NCBI RefSeq assembly: GCF_022026155.1
Contig: NZ_CP085041.1
Location: 1,148,306 to 1,212,305 of the forward strand
Length of the DNA: 64,000 bases
Reading direction: 5' to 3'
Source of the DNA: Dissulfurimicrobium hydrothermale
GTDB lineage: Bacteria; Desulfobacterota; Dissulfuribacteria; Dissulfuribacterales; Sh68
Positions within the stretch are counted from its first letter, which is position 1, and each line of letters opens with the position of its first letter. A model generated the notes under the pieces. The model did not search any database. It was not told where the DNA came from and was given only the letters and a program-made list of their open reading frames with translations. Shown in pieces: positions 16,500 to 24,675 of the stretch. Position numbers and translations under genes: made by a program.

Positions 16500-19400
16500 A
16501 ATTTACTGAAAAGTATTTGAAAATGCCCTATCTTATCACTTCTATTATATTTCTCTTTGCCGCGATCGGCCTGATCGGGTTTAACAAGCTTCCAATAAAC
16601 CTCTTTCCTGACAGCGATTACCCGCAGATAGCCGTCCTTATCTCCTATCCAGGCGCATCTGCCAAGGACATCGAGGACCAGGTTACAAGACTCGTGGAAA
16701 AAGAGATCAACACCATAGATCAGGTAAGAAAGGTCTCTTCCTCGACAAAGGACGAGATAACCGCCATTACCGCTGAATTTGAATACACAAAGGGCCTTGA
16801 CGCCGCGGCTACCGACGTCTCAAACGCCATTAAAAAGGTCGAGGGGCAGCTTCCGCCCGAGATAAGGCCGCCCCAGATATTTAAGATCAGCAAGGCGACA
16901 CAGCCCGATCTCATACTGTCCCTGAGCCCGAAGGAAGGCTCGCCATTTGATCTTGCGAAGGTCAGGCAGCTTGCGGATAACGATATAAAGGAAGACCTCC
17001 TGCGCATACCAAATGTCGCCAATGTCGAGGTCTTCGGCGGTTACAACCCTGAGCTTACCATCAAGATCAACCCTGACCGCCTGAACAGCTATGGCGTCTC
17101 ACTCGCTCAGGTGATGGCGGCAGTCGCAGCCCAGAACCTGAACATTCCAAATGGGTTCATCATCAGGGAAAAAGACCAGTATATTCTGAAGACCCAGGGC
17201 GAGCTTGCAAAGAAAGAAGACGCCGGCCTGATAGTCATAGCCCATGCTCAGGGGGGTGATGTGCACTTAAGAGATGTGGCCGACATCACGCCTGGATTTC
17301 AGGAGAGACAGTCCCTTTATCATGGAAATGGCAAACCTGCCATCGGCGTAAGCATCCTGCGCTCACACGAAGGCCATGACCTTGACACGATAAAGGCGGT
17401 GGAAAAGGCCCTGCCGGGCATCCGGGCCAGGTACCCCATGATCAGTTTCGAGATAGCGGACACCCAGAAGGAGCTTATCGAAAACAGCGTTGACAACATG
17501 ATTGACGCCCTTCGAGATGCCATTATCATGACAGTGATCGTCATATTTCTCTTCCTTGCGGACATCCGCGGCATGATTATAGCCGCCATCTCCATCCCTT
17601 TTACCTATCTTCTGACATTTGCCATCATGTACATGCTTGGCATGGAATTTAACCTTGTAACGCTTACCGGCATCATCCTGGCCGTAGGCATGCTCCTTGA
17701 TGACGCGATCGTTGTCATAGAAAATATCGAGCGCAGATACCACCAGAACAAGGAGGAGCTGAAAACCGCTGTATTCGGTGGCACGGACGAGGTGATGCTC
17801 GCCATATTCTCAGGGACATACGCCACAATAATGGTCCTGATCCCCATTATCTTTATCGGCGGTTTTGTCCAGACGATACTCCGCCCCCTCTCTGTCACCC
17901 TCTGTATCGCCCTGGCTGTATCCTATGTCGTATCTGTAACCGTAATCCCGCTCTTCGCCCCGATGATCCTGAAGGCCGAGGCGAAAAAGAACCGGTTTGA
18001 AAGGCTCATTCAGCTCTTTGACGACCGCATTATCTCACCTATAAGGGATTTCTTTGTGGGCATACTTGAGATTGCGCTCAGACACAGGGCGCTCTTTCTT
18101 GCGGGGGCGGTGATCGTGCTGGTCTTTAGCCTCAGGCAGATGCCTCTTGTTGGCAGGGACCTCATGCCGCCCATGGATACAGGGATCATCAAGGTAAACT
18201 TCGAGGCGGACTCAAATACGTCGCTTGCCGGGACAGAGGGCATCCTCAACCAGATGGAAGATGTGATCAAAAAAACCCCGGGGGTCTTGAGGATATCGAC
18301 AACCGTGGGCTCTGAGCCGGGGGTGATAAGCTTTGGAAGCGGCAGGGTCCCGCAGCAGGGGACGATCACCATACACCTTGTGGACAGATTCCACAGAAAG
18401 GAGTCCCTCTGGCAGGCCGAGGACATATTAAGGAGCGAATTCAGGAAGATCGCGGGGATAAAGTATGTGGACGTCTTTGACTACGGCGCAACAGCGCTTT
18501 CATCCATAAAGGCCACTGTTGACATCATGGTAAGCGGACCTGACCCGAAGATCATCGATTCCATAGGAAGCGATATCATGGAGAGGCTCAAGAAGGTCAA
18601 AGGGCTTGAAAGTATCGCCCGAAGCTGGACCTATGACAAAAGGGAGGTGGCCTTTAAGGTCAACATGGAAAAGGCGGCGATCTATGGCATGTCGCCGGTG
18701 GCCATCTCAAAAGAGATAGGTGCGGCTGTAAGGGGAGGCGTGTCATCGGTATTCAGGGTCCCGGGACAGGACGGCTACTTCATAAGGGTGCAGTATGGGC
18801 CAAGGTACAGGGATAGCCTGCCTGCCATAGAATCCATGCTCATCCAGACTCCCAAGGGCCCGGTGCCTGTAAGGGAATTGGGCAGTCTCAGCATGATAAA
18901 GACCCAGACCTCCATGACAAGGCAGTATCTCCAGCCCACCCTTGACATCTATGGATACCGCTCCACCGCCGCTGTATCGCACATTCACGACGATATTGAA
19001 AAGGCGCTCAAGGGCATAAGGCTTCCGCCCGGCTACGCCATCTCGCAGGAAGGGGATTTGAAGCAGATGAAGGAGTCCTTTGGAAGACTCCTGTCCGCCC
19101 TTGTAATCGGCCTCATACTGCTTTATTTTTCTTTGGTGCCGGCGTTTAAATCCTGGATACATCCGCTTACGATAATGTCCGCCATACCACTTGGGCTTAT
19201 CGGCGCTATCTGGTCCATGCTTATCACGGGCAAACATCAGTGCATGCCCTCTTTCATGGGGATGATCCTCCTGGCCGGAATAGTGGTAAAAAATTCCATC
19301 CTGCTCATAGATTTTATCGAGGAGGCGCGGGGACGCGGGGAAGCTATCAGGGATGCGATAATTGAAAGCGTAAGGATAAGGACGAGGCCCATACTTATGA

Positions 19401-19627
19401 CCGCGGTTGGAACGAGCGTAGGCATGATCCCCATAGCCCTTGAGTGGGCGATAGGGTTAGAACGGCTCTCGCCCCTTGCGATTGTCGCCATCGGCGGGCT
19501 TATGGTCTCCACATTTCTTACGCTTGTCTATGTCCCGATACTCTACAGCCTGTTTGATGGATTAAAGACAACTAGGCTGAAGATGTCTCTTTCAATGCCA
19601 TTGCGTATACGCCGGGTAGCCCAATAA
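16496..19627 (+). CDS. RND efflux pump inner-membrane subunit (AcrB-like)
   Basis: A 1043-residue protein with the twelve-helix RND layout: a first helix at about 12-30, a periplasmic porter domain, helices 2-6 at about 335-540, and the repeat in the second half. The proton-relay pair of aspartates is visible in helix 4 (GMLLDDAIVVIENI), the pattern of drug-type (HAE1) rather than heavy-metal (HME) pumps. Substrates cannot be read from sequence. It overlaps the adaptor gene by four bases and is followed after 26 bases by an ArsR gene that probably controls the operon. Confidence 0.93.
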   Translation: MKFTEKYLKMPYLITSIIFLFAAIGLIGFNKLPINLFPDSDYPQIAVLISYPGASAKDIEDQVTRLVEKEINTIDQVRKVSSSTKDEITAITAEFEYTKGLDAAATDVSNAIKKVEGQLPPEIRPPQIFKISKATQPDLILSLSPKEGSPFDLAKVRQLADNDIKEDLLRIPNVANVEVFGGYNPELTIKINPDRLNSYGVSLAQVMAAVAAQNLNIPNGFIIREKDQYILKTQGELAKKEDAGLIVIAHAQGGDVHLRDVADITPGFQERQSLYHGNGKPAIGVSILRSHEGHDLDTIKAVEKALPGIRARYPMISFEIADTQKELIENSVDNMIDALRDAIIMTVIVIFLFLADIRGMIIAAISIPFTYLLTFAIMYMLGMEFNLVTLTGIILAVGMLLDDAIVVIENIERRYHQNKEELKTAVFGGTDEVMLAIFSGTYATIMVLIPIIFIGGFVQTILRPLSVTLCIALAVSYVVSVTVIPLFAPMILKAEAKKNRFERLIQLFDDRIISPIRDFFVGILEIALRHRALFLAGAVIVLVFSLRQMPLVGRDLMPPMDTGIIKVNFEADSNTSLAGTEGILNQMEDVIKKTPGVLRISTTVGSEPGVISFGSGRVPQQGTITIHLVDRFHRKESLWQAEDILRSEFRKIAGIKYVDVFDYGATALSSIKATVDIMVSGPDPKIIDSIGSDIMERLKKVKGLESIARSWTYDKREVAFKVNMEKAAIYGMSPVAISKEIGAAVRGGVSSVFRVPGQDGYFIRVQYGPRYRDSLPAIESMLIQTPKGPVPVRELGSLSMIKTQTSMTRQYLQPTLDIYGYRSTAAVSHIHDDIEKALKGIRLPPGYAISQEGDLKQMKESFGRLLSALVIGLILLYFSLVPAFKSWIHPLTIMSAIPLGLIGAIWSMLITGKHQCMPSFMGMILLAGIVVKNSILLIDFIEEARGRGEAIRDAIIESVRIRTRPILMTAVGTSVGMIPIALEWAIGLERLSPLAIVAIGGLMVSTFLTLVYVPILYSLFDGLKTTRLKMSLSMPLRIRRVAQ

Positions 19628-19653
19628 AAATGAGGAGATAGGTCAAAAATAAG

Positions 19654-19995
19654 ATGCAGGAACTATTGAAGATACTAAAGGCCCTTTCAGACGAGACCAG
19701 GCTCAGGATAATAAAACTCCTTGAAGACGGCGAGCATTGTGTATGTGATATAGTGGCCGCACTCGATATGGTTCAGCCCAAGGTCTCATTCCATCTGGGG
19801 GTATTGAAGGAGGCAGGTCTTATAAAAGACAGAAAGGATGGCAAGTGGAGTTATTATAGCCTGAACGACGCCGATATATTGAGAAGATTCTTGTTGTTTA
19901 CCGTGATAGAAAAGGTCGGGGAAGAGGACACAAAAGACGACAGCAAGAGGCTCAAGAGCTTTCTGGAATACAAAGGACAAAAGCAATCCGGTTGA
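19654..19995 (+). CDS. ArsR-family repressor with CVC metalloid-type site
   Basis: A 113-residue winged-helix protein: ALSDETRLRIIKLLEDGE, then CVCDIVAALDMVQPKVSFHL (recognition helix region) and a GKWSYYSLN wing. Cys29 and Cys31 form the CVCD motif that binds As(III) in classical ArsR; the third ligand of the R773 protein (Cys37 there) is replaced by Val34. Binding of arsenite, antimonite or a soft metal is therefore possible but unproven. The gene sits between the efflux operon and a P-type ATPase gene (53-base gap) and may regulate both. GGAG at about 19632 and the ATG at 19654 leave a long spacer, so translation initiation may be weak. Confidence 0.88.
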   Translation: MQELLKILKALSDETRLRIIKLLEDGEHCVCDIVAALDMVQPKVSFHLGVLKEAGLIKDRKDGKWSYYSLNDADILRRFLLFTVIEKVGEEDTKDDSKRLKSFLEYKGQKQSG

Positions 19996-20048
19996 CCTAC
20001 TTTAATTCCATTTCTGCGTAGTAGTGAGATCGTCATTTTAGGTGGCCA

Positions 20049-22613
20049 ATGGCGGATTTCGACATAAAAACGATAAAAGGGTTGTCGGAGGCAGAGGCCA
20101 AGGAAAGGATTAAAAAATATGGTCTGAATGAACTGCCTTCATCAAGGCCAAGGAATATCTTTCAGACGACTCTGGAGGTTGTAAGGGAGCCTCTGTTTGT
20201 GCTCCTTGTGATCTGCGGTGGATTGTATCTGATGCTTGGCGATTTTAAAGAGGCCTTGATGCTCCTTGGATTTGTATTTGTGGTCATGGGGATCACATTT
20301 TATCAGGAAAGAAAGACAGAAAAGGCGCTCGATATGCTTAAGCGTCTTTCAAGTCCAAGGGCCCTTGTCATAAGAGACGGCAAAGAGATGCGCATAGCGG
20401 GCCGAGATGTCGTAGTGGACGACATTATCATCTTAAGAGAAGGCGATAGAGTGCCGGCTGATGCGGTTGTCCTGCGGGCCGTCAATCTTGCCGTGGATGA
20501 ATCGCTTCTAACCGGTGAGTCCATGCCTGTTCGGAAGGTGGATTGGGATGGAGGTGTGGACAGAGCCGGTCCTGGTGGCGACGACCGGCCTTATGTCTAT
20601 TCCGGGACAATGATCACGCGGGGGCTGGGATATGCCAGGGTGGTCGCAACAGGCGTCGATACGAGGCTTGGGAAGATAGGCAGGGCGATGGAAGGCCTTG
20701 CAGAGGAAGATTCAAGGCTTAAAGAAGAGACTGGGCGCCTTGTGAGGGTATTGCTCATTACAGGCGGCATATTGTGTATCGTCATTATTATTGTATACGG
20801 CGTTACGAGGGGTGATTTTATTCAAGGTCTTCTTTCCGGCATAACCTTTGCAATGGCGATGCTCCCTGAAGAGTTTCCCGTGGTATTGACCGTTTTTATG
20901 GCGCTTGGGGCGTGGAGGATCTCGAAAAAACACGTGCTGACGCGTAAAATTTCAGCCATTGAGACACTCGGTGCGGCTACCGTGTTGTGTACGGACAAGA
21001 CCGGTACTTTAACGCAAAATAAGATGCAGGTGAGAAAGATTTATTCGGCGGGGTGTTATTTTGATTTTGATGTAGATATGGGAAAAGAAGCTGTTTTGCC
21101 TGAAGATTTTTATCAGCTTATAGAATATGGGATACTTGCAAGCCAGAAAGATCCGTTTGATCCGATGGAAAAGGCGATTGCAGAGCTCGGGCGGTTTAAG
21201 TTTGTCGGCGACGCCAGGTGCCTGCATGCAGATTGGGAGTTTATTCAGGAATATCCGCTGTCAAAGGAGTTGCTCGCCATGTCGCACGTCTGGAGGATCC
21301 CTGGTGACGGCAGGTATGTCATAGCGGCAAAAGGTGCGCCCGAGGCGATATTTGATTTGTGCCACCTGTCTGACGCCAGCAGGCGGATATTGTCAGAAAC
21401 CATCAAGGAAATGGCTTCGGAAGGCCTGAGGGTGCTCGGTGTTGCGAAGTCATTTTTAGGGCCTGGGCAGTTGCCTCAAATCCAGCATGATTTCGAGTTC
21501 GAGTTTCTAGGGTTCATAGGCCTTTCCGATCCAATCAGGCCGACCGTGAAAGACGCCATAGAAGAGTTTTATAGGGCCGGGATAAGAGTCGTAATTATTA
21601 CAGGTGATTATTTGGTAACTGCACAATATGTCGGACGGCGGATAGGTCTCAAGAATGTCGGAAACTGCATTACCGGCGTTGAAATTGACTGTATGACGGA
21701 CACGGAATTGAGAGAGCGGGTGAAAGATGTCTCTATCTTTGCACGGATACTTCCTGAACAAAAGTTGAGAATAGTAAATGCATTCAAGGCAAATGGAGAG
21801 GTTGTTGCAATGACTGGTGATGGCGTAAATGATGCGCCAGCATTGAAATCGAGCAATATCGGCATCGCGATGGGCGGCAGAGGGACTGATGTAGCAAGGG
21901 AGACAGCCGATCTAGTGCTGCTGGATGACGATTTTTCTTCGATCGTTGATGCCGTCAGGCTCGGCCGCCGGATTTTTGATAATCTGAGAAAGGCGATGGC
22001 GTATATCCTTTCGATACATGTCCCCATTGCCGGTATGTCCCTTGTCCCTGTGCTTTTTAAAGGTCTTCCGGTCATCCTTTGGCCGGCGCATATCGTCTTT
22101 CTTGAATTGATAATCGACCCTACCTGTTCTATCGTCTTTGAGGCCGAGCAAGAAGAGATGGATATCATGGATAGACCACCTCGTCCTGTGAATGAGCCGC
22201 TTTTTGATATCAACTATATCATTATAAGTATATTCCAGGGATTAGGTATCTTGGTGGCCATAGGATTGGTTTACTGGGCAGCTTTGTATCTTGATAAAGA
22301 TGTAGGAGTTGTGCGTGCACTTGCATTTGCTACACTGATAATGGCGGACATAGGTCTAACCTTGACCAACCGATCATGGAAGCGCACCATCCCTGAGACA
22401 TTAAAGACCTGGAACTCAACGCTGTCGATAGTCATATGCGGAATCGTCATATTCCTTGGGCTTATTTTGTATGTTCCATTTTTGCGTGAGACATTTCATT
22501 TTGGCATATTGCACTTGGACGACCTTGCATTTTGTTTTACAGCCGCTTTTATAAGTATTTTATGGTTTGAAATATGTAAGTTGTTTTTCAGAAATAAGTC
22601 ATGCTTCACATAA
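20049..22613 (+). CDS. Cation-transporting P-type ATPase
   Basis: An 854-residue pump with all core motifs: the actuator LTGES, the phosphorylation site DKTGTLTQNK (Asp316), GDGVNDAPALK, and helices before and after. The fourth helix carries PEEFPVVLTVF rather than the PEGLP of SERCA/PacL calcium pumps, a variant seen in uncharacterised bacterial P2-like ATPases, so the ion is uncertain (Ca2+, Mn2+ or monovalent). There are no N-terminal metal-binding domains and no CPC motif, which argues against heavy-metal P1B ATPases. It lies behind the ArsR gene; a 53-base gap allows either read-through or its own promoter. Confidence 0.88.
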   Translation: MADFDIKTIKGLSEAEAKERIKKYGLNELPSSRPRNIFQTTLEVVREPLFVLLVICGGLYLMLGDFKEALMLLGFVFVVMGITFYQERKTEKALDMLKRLSSPRALVIRDGKEMRIAGRDVVVDDIIILREGDRVPADAVVLRAVNLAVDESLLTGESMPVRKVDWDGGVDRAGPGGDDRPYVYSGTMITRGLGYARVVATGVDTRLGKIGRAMEGLAEEDSRLKEETGRLVRVLLITGGILCIVIIIVYGVTRGDFIQGLLSGITFAMAMLPEEFPVVLTVFMALGAWRISKKHVLTRKISAIETLGAATVLCTDKTGTLTQNKMQVRKIYSAGCYFDFDVDMGKEAVLPEDFYQLIEYGILASQKDPFDPMEKAIAELGRFKFVGDARCLHADWEFIQEYPLSKELLAMSHVWRIPGDGRYVIAAKGAPEAIFDLCHLSDASRRILSETIKEMASEGLRVLGVAKSFLGPGQLPQIQHDFEFEFLGFIGLSDPIRPTVKDAIEEFYRAGIRVVIITGDYLVTAQYVGRRIGLKNVGNCITGVEIDCMTDTELRERVKDVSIFARILPEQKLRIVNAFKANGEVVAMTGDGVNDAPALKSSNIGIAMGGRGTDVARETADLVLLDDDFSSIVDAVRLGRRIFDNLRKAMAYILSIHVPIAGMSLVPVLFKGLPVILWPAHIVFLELIIDPTCSIVFEAEQEEMDIMDRPPRPVNEPLFDINYIIISIFQGLGILVAIGLVYWAALYLDKDVGVVRALAFATLIMADIGLTLTNRSWKRTIPETLKTWNSTLSIVICGIVIFLGLILYVPFLRETFHFGILHLDDLAFCFTAAFISILWFEICKLFFRNKSCFT

Positions 22614-22650
22614 GTAATAATTAGAAAAATAACTTTGATTTTAAATTTAA

Positions 22651-24036
22651 TTATGTAAATGGGATGGTAAGTACCTCTCCATTTTGATAGATTAGTCTAT
22701 ATTTGCCATTTAAATCGATAGGGCAATCGAAAGTAGCGTTATAGATTGTTATTCTTGTGTTTGAATAGATATTTTTATTGACGAAAATAGTTGCGCTTTG
22801 TTTTGCCGTCAATTCTTCTTGAAGCTTTTCAAGCTCCCCTTTTTTTAGAATAGCTTCTTCACCTAGCTTGATAAGTGTATTTGAGAGATGCTGTTTGATA
22901 AAACTGAATTTTTCATCGAGTGGACCACTGCGTTCCAGTAGGTCAATTTTTTTAAGCCCATTTTTCACATCTTCAAGTTTTTTGGCAATAGTCTCCAGGT
23001 CATCAACTATCTTTTTATATTTTGACATCAAATCGAAATCAAAACCTATTGAGATATTTGTAAAGATATTAGTTGGCGATCCAAGCGTGTTTACTGCCAG
23101 CGAATGCCCAAGAAAGAGGTTTCCACCGCTTATCATGCCGCGTCCCTGGATGATCCAGGCATATCCTTTTACCCTGCATTCAGCCTTGAGGATATAGTCT
23201 TCGACCTCCATGTCGCCACCTACCGATATATCGGCATATTCAATGGCCTTTGCATACAGATCGTTTCCCGTGTTTACTCGGGTCTTATTCCCTCTGATTA
23301 TGCCTCCAACCTTAAGGTTGCCCTTGACATATATCTGCGCCTCGCCTTCTATATTGCCAGTCACGGTCAGATCGTTCCAGGTTGAGACCTTGAACGCACC
23401 TGAGATAGACCCGGAGATAGTCAGTAACCTCCCCCAGAACTCCATATCTCCTATGGTTATGTCAAGATCTCCATTGATGATATATTCATCCAGTACGGTT
23501 ATCTCGCCGTTCTTGATCTCCGCCTTCCCGCTCCTCGACGCTATGATGGCAATCTCGTCAGAGGAGACTGCGGCGCCTTGACCCAGTTTGAATTGTGCTG
23601 GTTTTCCTGGTTTCGGCGGTATTTCATGTCCGAATATATCTTTTCCAGGGATTCCAGGCGTTGGTGGTATGATCTTTGCGATTATATCGTCTTTGCTTAC
23701 ATTGACAAATCTTTTGTGTGAGTTGGATTCCGGCTCTTTAAGCCCCTCGAATCTCGGCATAAATTCGAGTCCGCCGTCCTCGCCGTCCACAGGCGGATTT
23801 CCTCTTGCGACCACCCATCTACCGTTTTCAAATTGAGGCGGTCGTTGTATCCCATATATTATCTCGTATTGTTTTAATATCTCCGGCAGGTCATGCAGGC
23901 AGTCTGGATCAATATCCTGTTCGATGGGGGAAAGCGCGGCCTCCATCCCGTTTTTTGAGACCTTCAGTACTGCCGTGCCGTACAAGATAACACCCTTGTC
24001 CAGTTCTTCTTTTTTCATCAATGGTTTATAATCCAT
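22651..24036 (-). CDS. FapA/DUF342 family protein
   Basis: About 461 residues. The body (about 170-330) is a run of short beta repeats with Gly/Asn turns (INGDLDITIGDMEFWGRLLT, SGSISGAFKV, GNIEGEAQIYVKGNLKVGGI), typical of the FapA right-handed beta-helix, followed by a coiled coil at about 350-420 and a short C-terminal beta segment. FapA-family proteins are cytoplasmic, polymerise or associate with surfaces, and occur with motility or signalling genes; the exact role is unknown. The ATG at 24036 overlaps the CheZ-like gene by 11 bases; an ATG at 24018 is an alternative. It is the last of three minus-strand signalling genes. Confidence 0.82.
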   Translation of the reverse strand: MDYKPLMKKEELDKGVILYGTAVLKVSKNGMEAALSPIEQDIDPDCLHDLPEILKQYEIIYGIQRPPQFENGRWVVARGNPPVDGEDGGLEFMPRFEGLKEPESNSHKRFVNVSKDDIIAKIIPPTPGIPGKDIFGHEIPPKPGKPAQFKLGQGAAVSSDEIAIIASRSGKAEIKNGEITVLDEYIINGDLDITIGDMEFWGRLLTISGSISGAFKVSTWNDLTVTGNIEGEAQIYVKGNLKVGGIIRGNKTRVNTGNDLYAKAIEYADISVGGDMEVEDYILKAECRVKGYAWIIQGRGMISGGNLFLGHSLAVNTLGSPTNIFTNISIGFDFDLMSKYKKIVDDLETIAKKLEDVKNGLKKIDLLERSGPLDEKFSFIKQHLSNTLIKLGEEAILKKGELEKLQEELTAKQSATIFVNKNIYSNTRITIYNATFDCPIDLNGKYRLIYQNGEVLTIPFT

Positions 24037-24643
24037 ATTCGGCCAGGAGTTCGTCAACGAGGTCCTGGGTAACAAGCCTGCCGGCGTCCGAGCCGGCCTT
24101 GATCTGATTTATAATCTCTTTGCATTCGTCCGCTACCTGTCTCTGAGGCGATTTTTTGATATTCAGGATAATAAGTGCCTTTATAAGCGTATCGCGCATC
24201 TCCTCGAGCTGTTTTTCCATTCGTTCCAGTTGTTGCCTCGCCACGTCCTGATACGACTGCACCGAGATGATTTCAAATACCTCCGCCTTGATTTTTTTGT
24301 GGTGTTCATAGATTTCAGGCAGTTGCTGCAATGCGCCAGATCCCATAATGATGTCGCATTCTTTTATTATGTTGTCGCATATATCCAGCACCTTTCCAGT
24401 GGAGTCACCCATGAGATTTGCGACCGTCTTGGTCGTAACGGCAAATTGCGGGGTCTCCTTTTCAACTCGTTCAAACGACGGTTTGGCCTCCTTGAGGTTT
24501 TTTATCAGTTTATTGATTGCCGATGCGATATTCCCTATGATGCCCTCTGCGTCAAGCCTTATCTCGTGATCTACCTCGCCGTTTAGTATGGCCTGCGTGG
24601 AACGGAGTATGGCCTGCAACTCCCGTTCATAACTTAAAGACAT
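24026..24643 (-). CDS. CheZ-like phosphatase with HAMP-like N-terminus
   Basis: A 205-residue, fully helical protein. Residues about 15-55 resemble a HAMP linker (LNGEVDHEIRLDAEG then SAINKLIKNLKEA). The central helix holds YQDVARQ (Asp133, Gln137), matching the FQDLTGQ motif of CheZ, where Asp143 and Gln147 help remove phosphate from CheY. The C-terminus LVDELLAEYGL matches the CheZ tail VDDLLDSLGF that tethers CheY-P. No chemotaxis or flagellar gene is near. Start ATG 24643 is preferred over GTG 24652 because GGAGGGG lies about ten bases upstream. Likely a phosphatase for a CheY-like receiver encoded elsewhere; activity is unproven. Confidence 0.7.
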   Translation of the reverse strand: MSLSYERELQAILRSTQAILNGEVDHEIRLDAEGIIGNIASAINKLIKNLKEAKPSFERVEKETPQFAVTTKTVANLMGDSTGKVLDICDNIIKECDIIMGSGALQQLPEIYEHHKKIKAEVFEIISVQSYQDVARQQLERMEKQLEEMRDTLIKALIILNIKKSPQRQVADECKEIINQIKAGSDAGRLVTQDLVDELLAEYGL

Positions 24644-24675
24644 GGTCTTCACCCCTCCATCCGATCTTGAAAATC

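Noticed and set aside
20049-22613. Calling the P-type ATPase a copper/zinc (P1B) exporter because of the ArsR neighbour
   Set aside because: It lacks the CPC/SPC helix motif and N-terminal heavy-metal domains; PEEFP in helix 4 points to another class.
24026-24643. Reading the helical protein as a methyl-accepting or HAMP sensor only
   Set aside because: It has no membrane helices or MCP hairpin motif, and the DxxxQ motif plus the C-terminal tail fit CheZ better.
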